Assembly: GCA_034520365.1 (NCBI GenBank)
Contig: JAXHNP010000007.1
Coordinates: forward strand, 806,001-870,000
From: Desulfobacterales bacterium
Lineage (GTDB): Bacteria; Desulfobacterota; Desulfobacteria; Desulfobacterales; Desulfosalsimonadaceae
DNA length: 64,000 nt
Reading direction: 5' to 3'
Program-made: the position numbers and the translations under genes
Notes under the pieces: model-generated
The model's input: the letters and a program-made list of their open reading frames with translations, nothing else
Told to the model about the DNA's origin: nothing
Databases searched by the model: none
Shown: positions 1 to 9,419 of the stretch, piece by piece
How positions within the stretch are numbered: the stretch's first letter is position 1
Layout of the letters: every line of letters begins with the position of its first letter

Positions 1-530
1 AAGGGTATCCGCGATTAATAAATATCATTGCCGATCGCGCGCTATTGACCGGCTTCATCAAGTCCGCCAGAAAAATAAAAAAGGGTATTGTCAAAGAATG
101 TGTTAAAGAAATTGATCTTTCCAGTTCAAATAGAAAAACGCAAAATTATGACAATTCAACGTCATATAAATCAGTATCGGAAAAAAATGATAGCCCGGTT
201 AACCAAGAAACTACTTTAAAAGATGCGAATCCAAAAACAGAGGCGGTAAAGGCCTTTGAAAAGTTTGCATCGATTGATGAAAAAAAATTCCGCGAAAAAA
301 TGGATGATTTGAATATAAAACGGTCAAATGGTGTTCGTCTTTTATTAAACAGAATTCACCAAGGAGCTTTGGATCCCAATGAATTGATTTCATCTGGCGA
401 TTCTGAATCGAAAAATATATTCTCAAGAGAACTCATCACTGAACTGGAGCGGATTCGACATGAGGTAAACGATGAAAGTATTAGGCCGCTTCTTGATTTG
501 TTAGTTAATTTAAATAAATCTGAGATTTAA
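1..530 (+). CDS. XrtA-locus secretion ATPase (ExeA-like AAA), C-terminal part
   Basis: The reading frame is open to the left window edge (codons from base 3), so the gene starts outside. The first residues, GYPRLINIIADRALLTGF, match the end of the AAA domain of ExeA/GspA-like ATPases, in particular the putative secretion ATPase found in exosortase/PEP-CTERM loci. A polar linker (about residues 40-75 of the visible part) and a charged helical tail follow; I do not recognise a domain in the tail. The ATPase core with its Walker motifs lies upstream and cannot be checked. The family assignment rests on one short motif plus the XrtA neighbourhood. The next gene is convergent, about 100 bases away. 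Confidence 0.72.
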   Translation, partial: GYPRLINIIADRALLTGFIKSARKIKKGIVKECVKEIDLSSSNRKTQNYDNSTSYKSVSEKNDSPVNQETTLKDANPKTEAVKAFEKFASIDEKKFREKMDDLNIKRSNGVRLLLNRIHQGALDPNELISSGDSESKNIFSRELITELERIRHEVNDESIRPLLDLLVNLNKSEI

Positions 531-631
531 TATCGGTCGACATTCTCTTTGAAAACGATTTGCTTTAGGATTGTGGTATCAGATTTCGATGTTGAAAAAA
601 ATTTATACCTTTTAGAGCGCTTGCTCCTCTT

Positions 632-2914
632 TTATTTGATTTTGTTCAGCAATTTTTGCGCATCAGCGTATTCCGGGAAATCCTTTCCTAGTTCAAGGCA
701 TTTTTTTAATTCTTCTTTTGCTCTGGCTGTCTGCCCGTCAGCATAGAGCGCCAGTGCCAGATGGTAGCGCAGGATGGGTATGTCGGGCTGTTTTTCCGTG
801 GCCATGCTGAACTGGGTTAGCGCCAGCTTATAGGCGCCCCGCTTGTAATGCACCCATCCGAGGGTATCGATAATATAGGGATCGTCCGGTGCGTTTTCTT
901 TGGCCGAGAGCGCCAAACGCAAAGCCTCACCAAGATCCCCCCCGGGGCTGTTGGCCATCAGCCATGCAAGATTATTGGCGGCGGCGGCGAAGTCGGGTTC
1001 CAATTCAAGCACTTTTGAGTAAGCCTTTTTGGCGCCCTCGCGGTCGCCTGCCTCTTCAAGAAGGGTTCCCAGGGCCATGTAGCCCTCGGCAAAATCGGGT
1101 TTTTTCCGGGTAACTTGTATGTATTTCTCGGTCGCCTGGTCGATTTCTCCCTTTCCAGCCAAAATTTTTGCTGCCATGGTATAGGCGCGCGGATTTTCCG
1201 GATCAATTGCTTTGGCTTTTTCAGCCAGTTTTAGCGCTTCGTCCGGAGAGTTGCCGTATGAATTCAGCAAATCTGCGAGCAGTAACATATGGTGTGGATT
1301 GTTTGGGGATTTTTGAAGCTGCTGTTGAACTGTGGCGATGGCTTGATCGGTTTTCCCCTGTTGGATGAGCAGTTTGCTGAGGGCTGCCAATGCCGGATTG
1401 AAATCCGGATCTAAATTCAGTATTTTTTCAAGCTCGTCCCGGGCTTCCGAAATATTGTTCTGCGCCAACTCGGCTTTTGCTTTAATGTGGAGTATTTCAA
1501 CATTTTCAGGTGCAAGGGAGGCCATTTTTTCGAGTAAATTTTTTGCGTTCTCAATTTCTCCAAGGGATAAAAAGGATTTCGCAAGAATCATTCCGGCACG
1601 GAGATGGCCAGGCGCCTGCTGCAAAGCCTCTGCCGCATTGCTTTTGGCCCCCTCAAAATCTTGTTTTAAAAACCTATTCTGGGCCAGCAGGGTTCGTGCA
1701 TCAGCGTCGTCCGGCGCATATTTAACTGCCTGTTTAGCTGCATCCAATGACAGCGCAATCTCTCCCTTGTTAAGATGGGCCAGGCTTTTGAGATAATAAG
1801 CCTCCGGCCACCCCGGGGATTTTTCTATAAGCCGCTCAAGGATGCTCAGCGCATCTTCGGGTTTTTTCTCGCGTATAAGGAGTTTGGCCTTGACAAGGCT
1901 TGCCATGGAATGCTGGGGGCTATCGGATAAGACCGTTTGAATGGCTTTTTGGGCCAGTTCAAAATTTCCGCTCTCATAATGAAAATCCGCCAGCATGGCT
2001 TTAAGATCCTCAGGGGATTCCGATTTGCTGATAGCTTCTTTATAGGCTTTTTCCGCTTTTTCCGGAGAGTTGGTTGTGCGGTAAAACTCGGCCAAAAGTG
2101 CTTGGATTTTATCTGAATCCGGAAAATTGTCAATCGCCGCGAGAATGCTTTGCTCCGCTTCCAAATGACGGCCTTTGTTCAAATAAAATTTGGCCAGGTT
2201 CACATAGCTTGTCGGATCGTCAGGTTTTTCTTCTATCAGGGATTTAAGGATTTTCTCTGCTTTGGAATCTTTTCCCTGGGTGAGATAGAACGCTGCAAGT
2301 TCTTTCAGGTACTTGGCATCTGAGTTAAGTTCCGCCGCTTTCTTAAATTCCTTTTCCGCCTCACTGATCCGGTTTGCGGAGCTCAATATCCGGGCGTGAA
2401 TGACACGATAGGGGCTATTGTCGGGGCTCAATTCCAGAGCTTTCCGGATGGCCTTCTCAGCAGCATCAATATTTTTTTCCCTGGCTTCTATCTGTGCAAG
2501 CAGGGCATAGGCATCTGACAATTCTTTATCCACAGATAGAATCTTTTCAATATTTTCCCGGCTTTTATTAAGATTTTCGCCCAGAAAGTAAATTTCTGCG
2601 GTTTTTAAGAGGGCATCTGTATTTTCCGGGTCGAGGCTGGCAGCCCGTTTAAGTTCCCCCAGAGCCTTTCCCGGCTGTATGTCTTTCAAATAAGCAAGGC
2701 CCAGATGATAGCGCGCATCGGCATATTTCGGGTCAATCTTTACAGCATTGCGAAATTCTATAATGGCTGCTTTGTGGTTTTCGGCGTTTAAATATTCAAG
2801 GCCTTTTTGGTAATGATCAGCCTTTTTTTCTTCTATATCGGCACATGCGCCAGCAAATAGAATGCACACAAGCAAGGAAAGATTGACGCTGATAAATTTG
2901 CTTTTACTCTTCAT
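632..2914 (-). CDS. prsT: PEP-CTERM system TPR-repeat lipoprotein
   Basis: 760 residues. The N-terminus is a lipoprotein signal peptide with a lipobox ending in FAGAC (Cys24), so the protein is probably anchored to a membrane on the periplasmic side. The rest is an almost unbroken array of about twenty 34-residue TPR units, with recurrent patterns such as YLNKGRHLEAE and ALGTLLEEAGDREGAKKAY. Length and layout fit the TPR lipoprotein of exosortase loci (PEP_TPR_lipo, called PrsT). TPR arrays are scaffolds, and a role in organising polysaccharide or PEP-CTERM protein export is inferred from the neighbours. It is divergent from the export operon that starts at about 3054, with which it shares an AT-rich intergenic region. 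Confidence 0.9.
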   Translation of the reverse strand: MKSKSKFISVNLSLLVCILFAGACADIEEKKADHYQKGLEYLNAENHKAAIIEFRNAVKIDPKYADARYHLGLAYLKDIQPGKALGELKRAASLDPENTDALLKTAEIYFLGENLNKSRENIEKILSVDKELSDAYALLAQIEAREKNIDAAEKAIRKALELSPDNSPYRVIHARILSSANRISEAEKEFKKAAELNSDAKYLKELAAFYLTQGKDSKAEKILKSLIEEKPDDPTSYVNLAKFYLNKGRHLEAEQSILAAIDNFPDSDKIQALLAEFYRTTNSPEKAEKAYKEAISKSESPEDLKAMLADFHYESGNFELAQKAIQTVLSDSPQHSMASLVKAKLLIREKKPEDALSILERLIEKSPGWPEAYYLKSLAHLNKGEIALSLDAAKQAVKYAPDDADARTLLAQNRFLKQDFEGAKSNAAEALQQAPGHLRAGMILAKSFLSLGEIENAKNLLEKMASLAPENVEILHIKAKAELAQNNISEARDELEKILNLDPDFNPALAALSKLLIQQGKTDQAIATVQQQLQKSPNNPHHMLLLADLLNSYGNSPDEALKLAEKAKAIDPENPRAYTMAAKILAGKGEIDQATEKYIQVTRKKPDFAEGYMALGTLLEEAGDREGAKKAYSKVLELEPDFAAAANNLAWLMANSPGGDLGEALRLALSAKENAPDDPYIIDTLGWVHYKRGAYKLALTQFSMATEKQPDIPILRYHLALALYADGQTARAKEELKKCLELGKDFPEYADAQKLLNKIK

Positions 2915-2953
2915 ATGGTATCCTAAATTATTGTTTTTGAGTCAATTTAGCAT

Positions 2954-2982
2954 TTGTAAATTCATTTTAATTCTATTATAAT
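2954..2982 (+). promoter_or_regulatory. Candidate sigma-70-type promoter of the export operon
   Basis: TTGTAA at 2954-2959 and a perfect TATAAT at 2977-2982 are 17 bases apart in an AT-rich stretch. Transcription would start near 2989, some 65 bases before the first plausible start codon of the polysaccharide export gene. It is a sequence match only. The AT-rich context makes chance matches more likely. Confidence 0.5.
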
Positions 2983-3053
2983 ATTTTTTCAAGTCAATTA
3001 GAACGCCTACGAGCTCGGCAAAAATGTCAATCCAATAAGACGGAGTGGGGTGT

Positions 3054-3695
3054 ATGGTTTTTTCGCGGAATAAGGCGTTGAAGTATGTCTGTTTTGGTGA
3101 GGGAATGTTGAGTATGCGGCTTGTCTTTATTTCAATTTTTCTGGCCGCGGCAATTTTTTTGGGTAATGCTTCGGTTCTTGAGGCGCAAGCGCAAAATTCA
3201 AAGCCCGGCGATGATGTTTATGAGTTTGGTGTCGGCGATGTATTGAATGTTTTTGTCTATGAGGAGCCCGATATTTCCCAGGCTGTTACGGTGCGCAGCG
3301 ATGGCAGAATTTCTCTGCCATTGATAGGCGATTTAGTAGCAGCGGGGGAAACCCCGGAAGCGCTTGCAGAAAAGATTACCCGAAAACTCAAAAAATTTAT
3401 CGAGGTGGCGGATGTAACGGTGATCCTTGCTGAAGCCAGAGAAGAGGTTTATTATATCGTAGGGCAGGTTGAAGAGCCGGGTCGATACAGCTTAGATCGC
3501 CAGGTTACAGTGCTTCAGGCCATCGCCAATGCAGGGGGGTTTCTTGAATGGGCCAAGAAGTCAAGAATTATGATCGTAGGCGCCCCCAATACATCTGAAA
3601 AATTGACTTATTTTAACTATGAGGATTTTTTGGATGGCAAAAATACAAAGCAGAATATTGAGATCAAACCGGGCGACACAATTGTTGTCCCGTAA
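3054..3695 (+). CDS. Polysaccharide export protein (Wza-like, XrtA-associated)
   Basis: Outer-membrane polysaccharide export family. Directly after the signal peptide comes the Poly_export domain (YEFGVGDVLNVFVYEEPD...VTVRSDGRISLPLIGDL), then an SLBB-type domain (YYIVGQVEEPGRYSL) ending in GDTIVVP. About 200 residues matches the short export proteins of exosortase loci, which lack the long Wza C-terminus. The start is uncertain. ATG 3054 has GGAG eight bases upstream; ATG 3114 has GAGGG ten bases upstream and would give a tidier signal peptide (MRLVFISIFLAAAIFLGNAS). It is the first gene of a run with the chain-length protein and the tyrosine kinase. Confidence 0.9.
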   Translation: MVFSRNKALKYVCFGEGMLSMRLVFISIFLAAAIFLGNASVLEAQAQNSKPGDDVYEFGVGDVLNVFVYEEPDISQAVTVRSDGRISLPLIGDLVAAGETPEALAEKITRKLKKFIEVADVTVILAEAREEVYYIVGQVEEPGRYSLDRQVTVLQAIANAGGFLEWAKKSRIMIVGAPNTSEKLTYFNYEDFLDGKNTKQNIEIKPGDTIVVP

Positions 3696-3719
3696 AACCA
3701 ATTCAAATAAAAGGCAAGA

Positions 3720-5291
3720 ATGAGTGCCCAGCAATCACAGCTAGATATTTTAGGTAAGTACCTGAATCTGTTAATCAGAGGGCATAAGCTGATTATTGTT
3801 TGTCTTCTTTTGGCTGTTACCGCCGCTATTCCCTACTATATAAGTATTCCGGACATTTATCAGTCAAGCGCGTCAATTATCTACCAGGAACAGAATATCA
3901 ATCCCACCCGGTCCGCACCCCGCCAGGAAATGCGGTTTGAAGAGATGGTCAATACGGTGACGCAGCAGGTGTTAAGCAGAAAAAATCTCGAGGATATTAT
4001 TAAGCAATTCAGTTTGTATCCCAGTATGCAGAAGGAATTCCCCTTGGAAAACATCATGGAGCGACTGCGCGAAAACGATGTTGAAGTCAATGTGGACCGG
4101 GGAAGGGGAAATGTCTTCAGTGTTTCGTTTAAATACAATGATCCCCAGAAGGCCCAACAGGTAACCAATGCCCTGGCGTCAAAATTTATAGAAGAAAACC
4201 TGCGGATGCGCGAGGAGCAGGCTAGAGAAAGAGCCAGCTATATCCAGGATGAGCTCCGCATGTCCAAGGAAAAGCTTCATGAAAAAGAAGCCCAGATGCG
4301 GGATTATAAACTGAAACATTATAATGAGATGCCCCAGCAGCGGGAATCCAATATGAATCGACTCAATGCGCTGCAGGAGCAGCTTCAGGCGATTCAATCG
4401 AATATTCATAATCTTGAGCAAACCCGTCTGCTTATTTCCGAGCAGCTTGAACTCAGAAGGAATATGATGGCCGAGGGGACGGGCTCAGGGGCTTCAGGCG
4501 CCGATTCCGAAGGGCAGGGAGCCGCCGCTCAACTTGCAGAGGCGCGCAGCAGGCGGCAGGAATTGCTGGCTAGATATACGAGAGAGCATCCCAGCGTAAA
4601 ACGCATTGAAAAACGGATCAGCAGCCTTGAATCAGAGATTGAGGGGCAATTTGGGGCTCAGGGCGAGAGTGATGAGAGCCCTGAGGTTGAGGCCGGGGAT
4701 TCGCGAATACGGGAATTGACGCTTCAACTCAAAGAAATCGATCTGGATCTCGAGAACTTGAGAAAAGAGAGCAAAAATATTCGCGAGCAGATTGGAACTT
4801 ATCAGGAATGGATAGATGCAGCCCCGGTGCGGGAGGCGGAATGGGCCGCTTTGACAAGGGATTATGATGAACTGAGAAGTTATCACGATGAACTCCTTTC
4901 GCAGAGCCTGGCCGCCGAGGCGGCCGAGGGTCTTGAAAAGCGGCAGCAGGGCAGCCGGTTTAAGATCGTCGATTCCGCATTTTTGCCCAATACGCCGGTT
5001 AAGGGCCCTTTTCCCAAAATTTTATTGGTCTCCATTGCGCTTGGGTTGGCAGTTGGCGGCGGAATATTGATGGGCACGGATTTTTTGAATCCTGCTTTCA
5101 AAGACCGGCAGGAAGTCGAGGCTTTTTTGCAGATTCCTGTGGCCGCTGTGCTTCCCTTGATTGTCACGGAATCGGAAAAAAGGCGTAACAGGATAAAAAA
5201 TATTGTCTGGTATTGTTCTTTCGCCATTTGGCTTTTTGCCCTGATCGGGGCGGCAGTTTATTTTCAGAGCCAGGGGGCACTAATTATTTAA
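3720..5291 (+). CDS. XrtA-system polysaccharide chain-length determinant (Wzz-like)
   Basis: 523 residues with the Wzz/GumC layout. There is an N-terminal membrane segment (about residues 23-43), a long periplasmic part with coiled-coil helices (about 160-250 and 310-370, rich in E, R, Q), and a second membrane segment near 440-460. A third hydrophobic stretch follows at the end (about 496-516), the extra C-terminal helix typical of the PEP-CTERM-associated subfamily. It controls polymer length together with the kinase encoded next and the export protein encoded before. The ATG overlaps a purine-rich stretch (AAGGCAAGA) that can act as ribosome binding site. It is 25 bases after the export gene. 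Confidence 0.9.
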   Translation: MSAQQSQLDILGKYLNLLIRGHKLIIVCLLLAVTAAIPYYISIPDIYQSSASIIYQEQNINPTRSAPRQEMRFEEMVNTVTQQVLSRKNLEDIIKQFSLYPSMQKEFPLENIMERLRENDVEVNVDRGRGNVFSVSFKYNDPQKAQQVTNALASKFIEENLRMREEQARERASYIQDELRMSKEKLHEKEAQMRDYKLKHYNEMPQQRESNMNRLNALQEQLQAIQSNIHNLEQTRLLISEQLELRRNMMAEGTGSGASGADSEGQGAAAQLAEARSRRQELLARYTREHPSVKRIEKRISSLESEIEGQFGAQGESDESPEVEAGDSRIRELTLQLKEIDLDLENLRKESKNIREQIGTYQEWIDAAPVREAEWAALTRDYDELRSYHDELLSQSLAAEAAEGLEKRQQGSRFKIVDSAFLPNTPVKGPFPKILLVSIALGLAVGGGILMGTDFLNPAFKDRQEVEAFLQIPVAAVLPLIVTESEKRRNRIKNIVWYCSFAIWLFALIGAAVYFQSQGALII

Positions 5292-5321
5292 ATTTTGAAA
5301 TTGTTTGCCAGGAGCACAAGC

Positions 5322-6164
5322 ATGGGCAAATTGACAAAGGCCTTTGAAAAATCTTTTCCCCGGAAAAATCAAGTCGAAAGCCCCGGCGGGCGCCACCTGT
5401 CTGTCCTTGATAAGATATCAGATCAGGCCTTCGCTAAAGTGGACCCGGTGCATATGGCCCATAGCCGGGCTACCTGGGATGAGCGGCTGCAGATTTCCAC
5501 CGCCCCCGAATCCCAAATTTTTGAAAGCTTCCGCCGGCTTCGGGCCCGCCTGTTATACTCAGAGCATCAGCCCAGAACGATTCTGGTAACCAGTGTGATG
5601 CCCGGAGAAGGCAAGGGGTTTGTTTGTGCTAATTTGGGCGTTGCGCTTTCACAGGATATGGAGCATCAGGCCTTAATGCTGGACTGCGATTTTCGGCGCC
5701 CTACTCTTGCCTGGCTTTTCGGCATTTCCAATGAAACCGGGCTTGTCGATTACTTGCAGGAGGATATTGATTTATCCCTTCTTGTCAGAAAGACAGCTCA
5801 GCCCAAGCTTTCATTGATTCCCTGCGGAAAGCCGCCAAAGAATCCATCGGAGCTGTTGAGTTCCGGCAAGATGATCGGGCTTATTAGTGAGCTCTCTGAG
5901 CATTATCCGGATCGCATGGTGCTTTTTGACAGCCCCCCTAACATAGTCGCCTCTGAAACAAGTGTTCTGGCAAATCACGTGGATGGTTTGATCCTGGTCA
6001 TCCGCCACGGGATAGCCAAAAAAGAACAGGTAAAAAAGTTTGTGGAAGCCGTAGGCCCGGACAAAATTGTCGGGCTTGTATATAACGCCTGTCCTGAGGA
6101 TAAGTTCACCGCGTTTATTAATAAAAAAATGTATTACGGGTATAGCCGTTACAAATATTATTAG
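5322..6164 (+). CDS. BY-kinase / chain-length tyrosine autokinase (XrtA-associated)
   Basis: Cytoplasmic partner of the chain-length protein. Visible motifs are a Walker A-like PGEGKG near residue 90, Walker A-prime ALMLDCDFRRPTL, Walker B MVLFDSPP, and a C-terminal tyrosine cluster (MYYGYSRYKYY) as expected for autophosphorylation. The start is set at ATG 5322 because AGGAG lies seven bases upstream; an in-frame TTG at 5295 is less likely. Odd point: the residue after the Walker A lysine is Gly (GEGKGF) instead of the usual Thr/Ser that helps bind Mg-ATP, so activity may be changed. The kinase follows the chain-length gene directly, in the same operon. Confidence 0.88.
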   Translation: MGKLTKAFEKSFPRKNQVESPGGRHLSVLDKISDQAFAKVDPVHMAHSRATWDERLQISTAPESQIFESFRRLRARLLYSEHQPRTILVTSVMPGEGKGFVCANLGVALSQDMEHQALMLDCDFRRPTLAWLFGISNETGLVDYLQEDIDLSLLVRKTAQPKLSLIPCGKPPKNPSELLSSGKMIGLISELSEHYPDRMVLFDSPPNIVASETSVLANHVDGLILVIRHGIAKKEQVKKFVEAVGPDKIVGLVYNACPEDKFTAFINKKMYYGYSRYKYY

Positions 6165-6220
6165 GGTTTTGGGGAAATGTTATGAAGTTGGTACCTATCG
6201 CCTTGAGGATTCTAAGGAGC

Positions 6221-6254
6221 TTTGGGTATTAGGTTTTGGGTATTAGGTGTTAGG
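6221..6254 (+). repeat. Dispersed TTTGGGTATTAGG repeat, copy 1
   Basis: TTTGGGTATTAGG occurs twice in tandem and is followed by TGTTAGG, in the gap between the kinase and the sugar transferase. The same motif recurs at about 12122-12152 in another intergenic gap, so it is a dispersed repeat. Function unknown. Confidence 0.6.
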
Positions 6255-6301
6255 TTAAAAAAATCAAAAACTTAGCGCCTTACTGTCTCGGATTTTTTCC
6301 T

Positions 6302-7684
6302 ATGCCGTATTTATTTAGTAAGTACTATCCATGGAGAAACCTGCTGTTCGTTTTTGGGGAATCGGGGATCATTTTTCTCATCATCAACAGCGTTTTTCTG
6401 TTCTGGGTCGGTTTTTTAGAATTTCAAAGCCAGTTCTCGCTTTATTTGCTGCGGGCGCTGGTTGTCACCTTTGTCTTCCAGCTGGTTTTTTATTATTCGG
6501 ATCTTTACGATCTGCATGTTATCCCTCGCCTCCCGGACCACTTTTTAAATGTGATTCAGGCATTCGGCCTGGGGTGTATTGTATTGGCCTTAATTTATTT
6601 TCTTTTTCCATTTCTGACCATGCCCAGCCGGATTTTTGTGTCCGGATTGGCCGGTGTTGGTTTGGCGGTTTTTTTTTGGCGGTTTTTATATTTCAAGATT
6701 CTTGAAAAACGGATGTTTGTCCAGCCTGTGGCTTTGATCGGGGCCGGCGAATTCGCAGAAGAAATAATATCGGCAATAGACGGACAAAAGGATTGCGGCT
6801 TTAAAATCGAGGCCTTGTTTGCGGCAGACGGGAATCCCCGCAGCAGGAATATAGGAAGACCCATATTTTCGGATTTTAAAGAACTGACAAAGCTTTGTAC
6901 CAATAGAAAAATAGGAAAAATCGTAGTCGCCTTGGACGAAAAACGAGGCGTGCCATTGCATGAACTGATACAATATAAGTTTATCGGAATAGAAATCCTG
7001 GACGGGGCGAGGTTCTACGAAGCGCTTACAGGAAAAGTACCGGTAAAAAGAATTAATCCGTCATGGTTGATCTTTTCAGATGGTTTCCATATCGGGCGAT
7101 TTAAACGAATGTTAAAACGAGCTTTAGATGTTGTGGCCGCTTCAAGTCTGTTCCTGATATCCTTGCCCATCTTCTTCCTAACCGCTTTGATTGTTAAGCT
7201 TGAATCCGCCGGGGGGGTTTTTTACCGGCAGAAGCGCGTCGGCGAAAACGAAAAAATTTTTGAACTCATAAAATTTCGGTCAATGAAGGAAAGCGCGGAG
7301 CAAGAGGGGCCTGTCTGGGCCCAGGCAGGGGATGCCCGCGTGACAAAATTCGGTCGATTTATCAGGGAAACCCGTATTGATGAGCTTCCCCAATTAATCA
7401 ACGTGCTTAAAGGAGATATGAGTTTTGTCGGCCCCAGACCCGAGCGGCCGGTTTTTGTCGAGAGCCTGGTAAAAGAGATCCCATTTTATGGCAATCGGCA
7501 TCACGTAAAGCCCGGCATCACCGGGTGGGCTCAAATCAACTACCCCTATGGCGCTTCTGTGGAAGATGCATTGCGCAAGCTGGAATATGACCTTTATTAT
7601 ATTAAAAATTTGTCGATCGCCCTCGACTTGTTAACCATCTTTCAGACCATTAAAGTGGTTTTGTTCCGAAAAGGCGCCCGATAA
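6302..7684 (+). CDS. Initiating sugar-phosphate transferase (XrtA-associated, WcaJ/EpsB type)
   Basis: 460 residues. About five membrane helices in the first 150 residues are followed by a Rossmann-like central domain (PVALIGAGEFAEEI) and the bacterial sugar transferase domain. That domain shows a re-entrant hydrophobic helix (RALDVVAASSLFLISLPIFF), GVFYRQKRVGENEK, FELIKFRSM, RIDELPQLINVLKGDMSFVGPRPERP and PGITGWAQINYPYG. The family moves a hexose-1-phosphate onto undecaprenyl phosphate at the inner membrane, the first step of repeat-unit synthesis. Length and position next to the kinase fit the sugar transferase subfamily of PEP-CTERM loci. Which sugar is moved cannot be read from the sequence. 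Confidence 0.93.
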   Translation: MPYLFSKYYPWRNLLFVFGESGIIFLIINSVFLFWVGFLEFQSQFSLYLLRALVVTFVFQLVFYYSDLYDLHVIPRLPDHFLNVIQAFGLGCIVLALIYFLFPFLTMPSRIFVSGLAGVGLAVFFWRFLYFKILEKRMFVQPVALIGAGEFAEEIISAIDGQKDCGFKIEALFAADGNPRSRNIGRPIFSDFKELTKLCTNRKIGKIVVALDEKRGVPLHELIQYKFIGIEILDGARFYEALTGKVPVKRINPSWLIFSDGFHIGRFKRMLKRALDVVAASSLFLISLPIFFLTALIVKLESAGGVFYRQKRVGENEKIFELIKFRSMKESAEQEGPVWAQAGDARVTKFGRFIRETRIDELPQLINVLKGDMSFVGPRPERPVFVESLVKEIPFYGNRHHVKPGITGWAQINYPYGASVEDALRKLEYDLYYIKNLSIALDLLTIFQTIKVVLFRKGAR

Positions 7685-7753
7685 AACCAAGCCGCGGTTT
7701 TGTAAAAAGCGGTTATGTCGTCATGATGGCAATTTTGCAGAAGGTAACTTATG

Positions 7754-7817
7754 ATTCGTACTCGTACTCGTGCTCGTAATCGGCCTTTAAATTCCCCGAG
7801 TACGATTACGAGTACCA
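7754..7817. repeat. Imperfect inverted repeat of CTCGTA units
   Basis: The left arm contains CGTACTCGTACTCGTGCTCG and the right arm, on the opposite strand, GTACTCGTAATCGTACTCG; a short spacer lies between. A transcript could fold into a long hairpin. It sits in the 220-base gap before the sigma-54 activator gene and looks like a dispersed intergenic repeat, not a protein-binding site. No poly-T follows, so it is not a typical terminator. Confidence 0.55.
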
Positions 7818-7903
7818 GAACCCTCACGCTTGCGCGGGACTGAGTCTGATCAGTTCCTTGCTTACACCTTAAACCGTGAATCTTAGACCGTAAGGTGGTT
7901 TCC

Positions 7904-9412
7904 ATGTCGGATGCGCTGCTGGATACCCAAAAGGAAGTTTCCCGGCTGTCCCAAAATACCAAGGCTTTATTTGATCTGCTGCCGGACATGCTCCTGATTA
8001 TAACAGGGGATCTGGTGGTGGAGCGAATGAATGCGGCAGCTGTATCCCGATTTGGTGATCAGCATGGCAAGACATGCTACCGAGCCATCTTCGGGCTTGA
8101 TCATCCATGTGGCGAGGCAATGTGCCCATTTAATTGTCAGAATCCCCAGAAGCAATATGGCGAGTTGCTGGAAAGAAAGATCAGTGATGATTTTTTCGTG
8201 GAATACAGTTATGTCCCTTTTGAAGGCTATCGCGATGATAATCTTATTTTACTGGTAATGAGGGAAGTTACCCAGAAAAAGCTGCATGAAATGGAGATTG
8301 AAAGGTACAACAAAAATATCGAAAAAGTTCTTGAGGAAAAGATAGCGCTTCTAAGAAAAAATGAAACTCAACGCCGGCAGCTGCATCGGGAGCTGAATTA
8401 TCTCAAGAAGGAAACAGAGCGGTTTGTCGGCAAAGATAAAATGATGGGGGAGAGCAAACCGATTCAAAAGCTGCGGGACTTGATATACCAGGTAGCCCCC
8501 TCTGACGCCACAATTCTTATTACCGGTGAATCCGGGACCGGCAAGGAGCTTGTGGCGGATCTGGTGCACAGGCACAGCGGCCGCGCGGACAAACGGTACC
8601 TGAAGTTTAACTGCTCTGCGGTGGCCGAAAGTTTACTTGAAAGTGACCTTTTTGGTTATGAAAAAGGAGCTTTTACTGGGGCGCAAGGGCCGCATAAGGG
8701 TAAATTTGAGGAAGCTGACGGCGGTACGATTTTTCTTGATGAAATCGGGGATGTCAGCCCGAAAATGCAGACGTCCTTGCTTCGGGTACTTCAGGAAGGC
8801 GAGATTTTCAGGGTGGGCTCTAACCGGCCCACTTCGGTGGATGTCCGGATTATCGCGGCCACCAACAAAGACTTGAGCCGATTGGTTGAAGCCGGCATTT
8901 TTCGGGAAGACCTTTATTACCGACTTAACGTTTTTAATTTGTACCAGGTTCCCTTGCGCAAGCGCAAAGATGATATTGTGCTGCTTGCCATCAATTTTCT
9001 GGTAAAATTTCGTGAGCGATTCAATAAGCAGGTTACTTTTCTGCCCGACAGTGTTGTGGAAAAAATGCTGGCATATGATTGGCCCGGCAATGTGCGGGAA
9101 TTGGAAAATGCCATGCAGCGCGCGGTGCTGCTTTCCAGGAACGGTATTATTTTGCCGAATAGCCTGGGGATCAAATTAAAAGAAAATGAGTCCGGAAAAG
9201 AAGAGGTTTTGGCTGCCATCCCTGTAAATAAATTTCTTGACCGTCCCCTAAAGGAAAGCGTGTCTTTTTTTGAAGCAGAAGTTATTAGCCATGCGTTAGA
9301 GGCATTTGACGGAAAAACGGATATCATGTGCCGTTATCTGAATCTTTCCAAAACCGCTCTTTATGAAAAAATGAAAAGATACAGCATTAACCCAAAGGAC
9401 TATAAAAAATAA
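7904..9412 (+). CDS. PAS-domain sigma-54-dependent transcriptional activator
   Basis: About 502 residues. The N-terminal PAS-like sensor (residues 20-125) contains a Cys-rich stretch HPCGEAMCPFNC that might bind a metal or sense redox. A coiled coil (about 130-170) leads to the AAA+ domain with GESGTGKE (Walker A), an intact GAFTGA loop that contacts sigma-54, GGTIFLDEIGD (Walker B), and a Fis-type helix-turn-helix at the end (MCRYLNLSKTALYEKMKRY). There is no receiver domain. The start at ATG 7904 is chosen because AAGGTGG lies five bases upstream. The two genes that follow are preceded by sigma-54-type promoters, so it is a good candidate for their activator. Confidence 0.9.
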   Translation: MSDALLDTQKEVSRLSQNTKALFDLLPDMLLIITGDLVVERMNAAAVSRFGDQHGKTCYRAIFGLDHPCGEAMCPFNCQNPQKQYGELLERKISDDFFVEYSYVPFEGYRDDNLILLVMREVTQKKLHEMEIERYNKNIEKVLEEKIALLRKNETQRRQLHRELNYLKKETERFVGKDKMMGESKPIQKLRDLIYQVAPSDATILITGESGTGKELVADLVHRHSGRADKRYLKFNCSAVAESLLESDLFGYEKGAFTGAQGPHKGKFEEADGGTIFLDEIGDVSPKMQTSLLRVLQEGEIFRVGSNRPTSVDVRIIAATNKDLSRLVEAGIFREDLYYRLNVFNLYQVPLRKRKDDIVLLAINFLVKFRERFNKQVTFLPDSVVEKMLAYDWPGNVRELENAMQRAVLLSRNGIILPNSLGIKLKENESGKEEVLAAIPVNKFLDRPLKESVSFFEAEVISHALEAFDGKTDIMCRYLNLSKTALYEKMKRYSINPKDYKK

Positions 9413-9419
9413 TCAGCTT

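Noticed and set aside
7720-7750. TGGCAATTTTGC as a sigma-54 promoter before the PAS activator gene
   Set aside because: The GG and GC are only seven bases apart; ten are required.
7841-7895. CCTTA...TAAGG near the start of the activator gene as an operator
   Set aside because: Five-base arms with a long spacer are expected by chance.
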